Part shown: positions 58,471 through 64,000 of the stretch, in pieces
How positions within the stretch are numbered: position 1 is the first letter of the stretch
Layout of the letters: the number at the start of each line of letters is the position of its first letter
From: Cryptomeria japonica
Taxonomy: Eukaryota > Streptophyta > Pinopsida > Cupressales > Cupressaceae
DNA length: 64,000 nucleotides
NCBI RefSeq assembly: GCF_030272615.1
Contig: NC_081410.1
Span: 258,959,533 to 259,023,532, forward strand
Direction of reading: 5' to 3'
Translations under genes and position numbers: made by a program
The notes under the pieces: model-generated
Told to the model about the DNA's origin: nothing
Seen by the model: the letters and a program-made list of their open reading frames with translations, nothing else
Databases searched by the model: none

Positions 58471-59093
58471 TGTTAGATTCTGCAAGAAGCGAGAATCGAG
58501 CTAGTATCTTATGTTTGTCATAGATCACATGAAACTTCAAGAAATAGATGATCAAAGATCAAAATAGGTGAATGAAGAGAAATCTAAAATGAGAGAAAAT
58601 AGAGACAAAGAAGAGAATTTTGAGAAGACTCTTAGTGATCTATCACTAAACTAGTGAAGGTGAGAGCATAGTGCTTATTATATAAAAAAATAATAACATA
58701 TCCATCCAACACGTGCATTAAGTCATACTCCCAATAAAAGTGGAAGGTTTTACTTACTTGGTAAATGCCAAAATATGTGGCATAACCTCCTTACATGAAG
58801 ACAAGGAAGAAGTTGATAAATTTATTACATAAAGCTAAAAGAGGGTGAGAAACCCAACTAACCCATAACCCATTTAGGAAAAGACAAAATAGTGGTTATG
58901 TGAGGTGGAACAACAAGCCAAAAGAGGGTGTGTAACTCAACTACCCATGTGAGGTGGCAGTTACACATGTAGCTATAGTATTTTTCTAGGTGTTCTCATA
59001 CTAACCACTCCTAATAACCTATGGAAGCTTAAATAATGTGTAGGAAAATAAATACCCTCTAAAATAAGGAAACATAAAAAACCCACACTAACG
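58471..59093 (-). repeat. LTR shared by X2 (as 5') and X3 (as 3')
   Basis: About 623 bp, matching 41444-42064. It starts TGTTAGATTC next to the X2 primer site and ends CTAACG next to the X3 3' region. Both flanks are element-internal, as for the other shared LTR. Confidence 0.82.
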
Positions 59094-59255
59094 CTCCACC
59101 TTAAGTGTACCTTAGGTTGGTGAAAAGATGGGTCCCGACAAATGAGGCCATGTTAGGTACCCATGTACATAGAGATTCCTCCCAAGAGAAGAAGCGCCCA
59201 CCCATAAGATAGAAATCCAACCTCCTCCAAATAGAGAGAAAAAATTCCTCTGCCC

Positions 59256-59258
<3 letters not shown>

Positions 59259-59289
<31 letters not shown>

Positions 59290-59302
59290 AGAGAGAGAGA
59301 GA
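59259..59302. repeat. Microsatellite (TA)n(GA)n in the X3 3' region
   Basis: About 14 TA units are followed by AA and about 7 GA units. At the matching place X2 has only TAAAGTAGAGAGATAATGAAG, so this is an expansion private to X3. Confidence 0.95.
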
Positions 59303-59329
59303 ATGAAGGAATAAGAATCCCTTCTTGAG

Positions 59330-59900
59330 GTGGACACCTATTGTGTGCCAAGCAAATCTTGCAAATGAAGGAACTTGCTTTCAGTGAAGGGTTTGGTGAT
59401 GATGTCCATAGTTTTCTTTGATGTAGAACAATGCTTAAGATCAATGGTACCTTCCTAAATAATCTCCTGAATGTAGTGCATATGTATCTAAATATTTTTC
59501 ATCCTTTGGTGATGAACTGGATTTCTTGAGATCTATATAACACTTTGATTATCACAAAAACTAACTGCAAGATTTTTGACAAGGATACCAAAATTAATGA
59601 GAATATCCTGAAGCCAAATATCCCTAGTGGTGGAATTAACTGCCCCTTAATACTCAGCCTTTGATGATGAAAGAGAACTTGTAGGTTGCTTCTTTCTCCA
59701 CCAACAAGCTGGACTAGAACCAAGTGAGAAGCAATATCTTGAAGTAGACTTGTCATCCTGAGAATCACCTACCCAATTTGAATCTATATATCCCACCAAG
59801 TCAATATCAATTCCTGCAACATATTGAATTTCATAATTGTAAGTACTTTGAATATAGTGGAGGTTCTACTTAGTTGATATCTAATGCAACTAATGTGAGT
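59330..59900 (-). pseudogene. X3 RNase H
   Basis: The minus strand shows TSLLQDIASHLVLVQLVGGE-type out-of-frame remains and, in other frames, CWWRKKQPTSSLSSS, DNQSVI and an end reading ITKPFTESKFLHLQDLLGTQ. It aligns with X2 RNase H (45260-45003 plus 42583-42260) and lacks the D insertion. Multiple frameshifts are present. Confidence 0.7.
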
Positions 59901-60840
59901 CTTGCATAAATATAGAGATGATGCCCACAACATGTGAAATGTCAGGTCTCGTATGAGTCAAGGAGATGAGATGCCCAACAAGCTGTCAATATAGAGTGCC
60001 ATCAACCAATGGTGAAGAGAACTTAGCCTCAAGTTTGACCCTTGACAAAAAATGGAGTTAGTGCAGGCTTACAGTTAGCCATGAAAAATCTGGAGAGAAT
60101 ATCAAGTGCATACTTGGGTCATCCATGGAAGATGCTTGAATATGATTAAGATATCTCAATCCCTAAGAAGTAATTCAAAAGACCTAAGTTTGCCATAAAA
60201 ACTCTATCATGTAGAGTATTTTTCATTGCCTTGATGGTGGATGAGTGATTCCTTGCAATCAACAAGTCATCAACATAGAGAACCAAAAATATGAGAGTGC
60301 CATCTTGCTATAAAATGTATATGTTCAGATCAAAATTGCATTGAGTACAACCAATTATCATAAGGAAAGAGTTCTTCATGACATACCAAGCTTGAGGAGC
60401 TTATTTGGGTCCATAGAGAGACTTTCAAAGTTGACACACAAGTGAGGGATCTTGAACAAACCCCTGTGGTTGCTCAATGTAGTTTTTCTCCTAAAGGTCA
60501 CCATGAAGAAAGGAAATCTTCACATCCATTTGATGAACTTACCAATGATAGGTTGTAGCTATAGAAAGGACAAGTCCAATGGAATACACCTTGATAACTG
60601 GTGCAAAAGTATCAGAGTAGCCAATCCCAGAAACTTGGAAGAATTCTTTTGCTACCAAGTGAGACTTATAATTATCAACTGACCCATCTGCTATAAATTT
60701 TTTTAGATAGATCCACTTGCATCGAACAATTTTTCTTCCCTTAGGAAGAGGGACTTAATCCCATGTGTGATTCCTTTCTAAGGAATTGAACTCTTCCTGC
60801 ATTGTAGAATCCCACTAAGAAATACTTGAAGTTTCTCGAG
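59901..60840 (-). pseudogene. X3 reverse transcriptase
   Basis: Similarity to X2 RT (45261-46110) is continuous at the nucleotide level, including the region coding for the VDD-type active site near 60,270 (reading LYVDDLLIARN). Frame changes and stops leave no open frame over 60 codons. Confidence 0.7.
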
Positions 60841-60844
60841 AATA

Positions 60845-61950
60845 TTATGGATCATAAGTTGAAGCAATTAAGAGATGTGGAGCATGCTGAAATTGTGACC
60901 TTTCTCTTCTTGTGTCTGATGGATCACCTAGCCAATCATTTGCGTACTCAAATGTTTGTCGATCCCAAAGCAATACTGAGGTTGCAGAGTCTGGGGAAGA
61001 ATCATCAACTACTGAATGATGACTATGAGAGGAATGTGAATCCTCATCATCACTATCATTATATGAAGTGGAAAAACAAGACTCCTCATTAGGATTAGTA
61101 GGATTGAGATCCTCTAAAGAACTATCATCATGATGCAATGTCTACACTATGACGTTCGATAGAAAATTTCTATGAGAAGAACTAGAAGAACTCTCCTCAA
61201 AACATACACTCCTCTCAATGAATAAATCATGAGTGGTTGGATGGAGAATACTATACACTTTAGCATCATCTAGATACCCAATAAATATGCAAGAGTTTCT
61301 ATGTGGATCCATAGCCCTACATTTTTTAGCTAGAATGTGGGCCCATGCAAGAGAACCAAACACTTTGAAGTGCCTAATAGTGGGTTTCCAACCAGTCTAA
61401 ACTTGAAAAGGAGTTACCCCATTCATTACTTTCTGAAGAACTTAGACTCAGATGTAATATGCACAGTTGATTAACTCTACTAAATAATGAAGTGCCAAAT
61501 ACTTTGAGTGAATCATACAATTGGCCATCTCCTCTAAGGACCCATTCTTACATTCTATGATATCATTCTGTTGAGGATTATATGAAATTGTGTGGTGCAT
61601 GTTGATACCTTCTAAAGCATAAAATTCTTCAAACTGATTATTAATATATTCACCCCATTATTTGTACATAGATTCTTGATGAACTTCCCAAATTGTATTT
61701 GCAAAATATTTGAAATATAGAAAATTGTCAAAGACCTCAATCTTTTGTTTGAGAAAGTAAACCCATGTATATCTAGAAATATCACCAATAAATGTCAAGA
61801 CATATCTAGCCCTATTAAAAGATGGTTGTGGAAATGGTCTCACCAAGTCACTACGTACCAAGTCCAATAGTTGTGTAGCTCTCCATGCTTTACCTTTATC
61901 ATACATATCCTCAAGATAATTACCAAGAATGCATCCCTAGCAAAATAAAT
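60845..61950 (-). pseudogene. X3 integrase and IN-RT linker
   Basis: Open pieces: DKGKAWRATQLLDLVRSDLV and YTWVYFLKQKIEVFDNF (61906-61658); MFGSLAWAHILAKKCRAMDP, FIGYLDDAKVYSILHPTTHD and a Ser run (61363-61142); then an acidic linker with DDSSLEDLNPTNPNEES (61138-60845). Order and content fit copia integrase with its C-terminal domain. The catalytic DNG region near 61,660 is decayed. Confidence 0.78.
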
Positions 61951-62199
61951 TAGAAAATTGAATAGAAGGAAACCCTAAAACCATGTACCATTGATTGAGC
62001 TATTGTAAGTAATGGTAATTCAAGTGGCCAAATCATTGATTCCACAAATAGCTCACCTCATCTACATGAGTGAGTAAGACTGTCAAAGCAGAGTCAATAA
62101 CAAAATGATTAAACTGATATAGTCTAGACTGATGATCACTTTTCCCACAATAACAGTAGACCCATTATGCATTTTATTGATTACCATTGTATTTGGTGT

Positions 62200-62460
62200 T
62201 AACTCAACTCACTTGTCGGAACCAGTGTGAGTGAGATGATAAATAGATAGGAGATTAATTAATAAATATGGAACACAAAGGACATACTCAAATTTTCCTT
62301 CACCCACATCAAAAAACCCTCTCCCATGCACTTCCACATGAGTGTCATCACCCATTATTATGTTAGGCATAGAATATGACTCTAAATAGGTGAAATTATC
62401 TTTTGAAGAAGCCATGTGATGTGATGCACCTGATTCAATGATACAAGAATTTGGTTGTGA
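62200..62460 (-). pseudogene. X3 protease
   Basis: Reads MASSKDNFTYLESYSMPNII and MGDDTHVEVHGRGFFDVGEG (62415-62209), matching X1 and X2. The active-site triplet just upstream (near 62,435) reads ESGASHHM, with Asp replaced by Glu. Confidence 0.75.
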
Positions 62461-63399
62461 AGAAACAAATAGCTCCTTACCCCATTTTTTTCTCCTTACT
62501 CTTATCTATGTCCTTAAAAGATCAGGCACCTTGATATTATTATATTTTAGAAGACGTGAAAGGTGATCAATTTGTTTCTTTAAACACTTATGTTCATCAT
62601 GGTTGGACCTTTTATAGCAAGAACTATTTACCTTCTCCTTCTTAGGTTGTTCAACATATGATGAAGAGGTTTGATTATCTTCTTTTGAGGTAACATTTTT
62701 TTTATTTTTCTTCTCTCTTTGGTTCTTTTGTTTCTTATCTTGCTTACTAAACCCTTTATATTTATTTATGCCTTAATTTATAACTAATTCATGTGACTTA
62801 GAGGTTTTTATTATACCCATCTAAACCAATTTGTCCTACTCCCTAGTGAGCGTTGCAACAAATTCATCTAAAAAGGGCATTTTGAATGTGTTACCTAAGG
62901 TACATTTTGTAGCATATAATGTAGAAACAAACACTAGATAGTTAGGATAAATCTTAGAAAGAATACTAAAGATCAATTACTTATCATCCTTCTTGATTCC
63001 ACAGTGTTCCTATTGTAATGTTATAACTTTGAGTTTTGTGAAGAAGTCTTGTATAGTGTCAAAATTGGTTGGACTCAACTTTATGAGTTCATTCTCTAGC
63101 TAATGACCTCTTAAATCATCTTTCTTAATAAAGAGGTTTTCTAAAGTGGTCCACACTCCATTTGGTTTAGTGGTAGATTCAATATGAAAAACAAGGCCAA
63201 GGGAGACTAAAATATACAGAGTACCAAAGGCTTCATCACATTTGTCAAACCATTTTATCTTTTCTACAACATATTGAGGTTCAATTTTAAGTCCCATTGT
63301 AACACAATGATATCCATATCTTTTTAAATATATTATCATCTTAGATTTCCATTCAAAATAATCATATGGCTTTAAAAGAGGAACTGCAGATGCATCCAT
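62461..63399 (-). pseudogene. X3 gag
   Basis: ATG 63399 opens MDASAVPLLKPYDYFEWKSK, with YGYHCVTMGLKIEPQYVVEK and FGTLYILVSLGLVFHIEST, a copia gag N terminus and the best-preserved of the three copies. After a stop near 63,100 similarity continues to a knuckle remnant SSCYKRSNHDEHKC and KKQIDHL near 62,590. Confidence 0.8.
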
Positions 63400-64000
63400 A
63401 ATAGTAGAGAAAAAGATTGCAAAAATTCAAGACAAAATGAAGAAATAACACACACAAGACAACCCCCCTTTCCACTAGTCTCAAAAATCATACACACGCC
63501 CCAATATTACAAGGTTGGCACTTTATAATTAATGTGGTTACAAAGCCTTTTATCCAATTACAATGCTTTCTAGGGCTCAATAACCAAAAATAGAAAGGTT
63601 TTATATAAATAGATATGATGAAAAATATGAAAAATATCCTTATAGCTATGTAATACACTTCAATACCTTTCCAATGCCTATTAGTTTTTGAAAAATGGAG
63701 TTTGAAGGTGAAAGATATGGCTTGTTGAAGAGAAAAATATGCAGGTTATTCAACCTACAATATTTGATGGAAAATGATAAAAATTTTCAATGGAAACCAT
63801 GTGGATGGAAAGTTCTCATTTTCATGTTTTCGTCAAGTACTTGTTTGTGAAAATCTGACACCTGAGGTAAAAGTTATGCAATTTTTAAAAAAGGTTGTTG
63901 AATCTGCTAGCCAAAATGACTCATGCTCGATTCAAACTAAATTTTTATAAAATTTACTAATTTTATGGAAAAAGAGAAAAAACCTATAATTTTTTTGATG
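63400..64000 (-). other. X3 leader (partial)
   Basis: Non-coding. It aligns with the X1 leader (33652-34250) and the X2 leader (57464-58060). The primer site and LTR should lie beyond the window. Confidence 0.75.

Larger units (their letters stand above)
41444..59093 (-). mobile_element. Copia element X2, complete in outline, broken by D and G
   Basis: On the minus strand: 5' LTR (59093-58471), primer site, leader, gag (57463 to about 56,573), insertion G, protease (about 47,880-47,600), integrase, RT, RNase H (interrupted by D), 3' region and LTR (42064-41444). With D and G removed the internal part is about 5.3 kb, normal for copia. Both LTRs are shared with neighbours X1 and X3. All coding parts are disabled. 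Confidence 0.8.
59094..64000 (-). mobile_element. Copia element X3, runs off the right edge
   Basis: On the minus strand: leader (64000-63400, partial), gag (63399 on), protease, integrase, RT, RNase H and 3' region up to the shared LTR. By analogy with X2 its 5' LTR should begin about 400 bp beyond the window. No insertion interrupts it, but all genes carry stops. Confidence 0.8.

Noticed and set aside
1-64000. Host genes, tRNA or rRNA genes
   Set aside because: I looked for plant gene-like ORFs with splice patterns, tRNA A and B boxes and rRNA blocks and saw none I could support. Every recognisable coding region belongs to a retroelement.

Overview
The window reads as intergenic DNA from a large, repeat-packed plant nuclear genome. 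A conifer or other gymnosperm is my best guess, because old, nested, slowly decayed LTR elements fill AT-rich sequence and I see no host gene. The species cannot be fixed from this sequence. Almost everything identifiable is a transposable element, and nearly all coding regions carry stops and frameshifts.

Left part (1 to about 32,150). A 22.5-kb composite sits in featureless AT-rich DNA. Its outer shell is element A (2476-24985, minus strand), with 1.2-kb LTRs, an initiator-Met-type primer site, a polypurine tract, a short gag-like ORF1 with zinc knuckles and a long ORF2 of unknown function, but no protease, integrase or reverse transcriptase. Inside ORF2 lies element E (4485-18868, plus strand), a Ty3/gypsy retrotransposon of the Tat type with gag, protease, a G-patch-like segment, RT, two RNase H domains and integrase. 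Its left end is rearranged: a solo LTR, a 111-bp copy of element A, and then a truncated LTR. Right of A is a 5'-truncated LINE (about 25,559-28,320) whose RNase H end is followed by an extra coding segment, then non-coding DNA with a promoter-like patch near 31,420.

Right part (about 32,150-64,000). Three copies of one minus-strand Ty1/copia family (X1, X2, X3) lie head to tail and share LTRs at 41444-42064 and 58471-59093. Later insertions broke this array. Element B (34459-41222), a relative of A, sits in the X1 leader with an AAAAC target duplication. D (42584-45002), a solo LTR, sits in the X2 RNase H region with a TAACT duplication. G (about 47898-56567), a very long solo-LTR-like unit, sits between X2 gag and protease. 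F (48158-53100), a complete but disabled copia element with an AGAGG duplication, sits inside G.

How the parts relate. A and B encode homologous ORF1/ORF2 pairs, so they form one family of non-autonomous LTR elements that must borrow a polymerase. Their LTRs share sequence modules with D, which makes the D family a candidate helper. This ORF2-bearing family is the best candidate here for an undescribed system. The next most interesting features are the LTR-sharing copia array, the rearranged left end of E and the LINE with an extra 3' coding segment.
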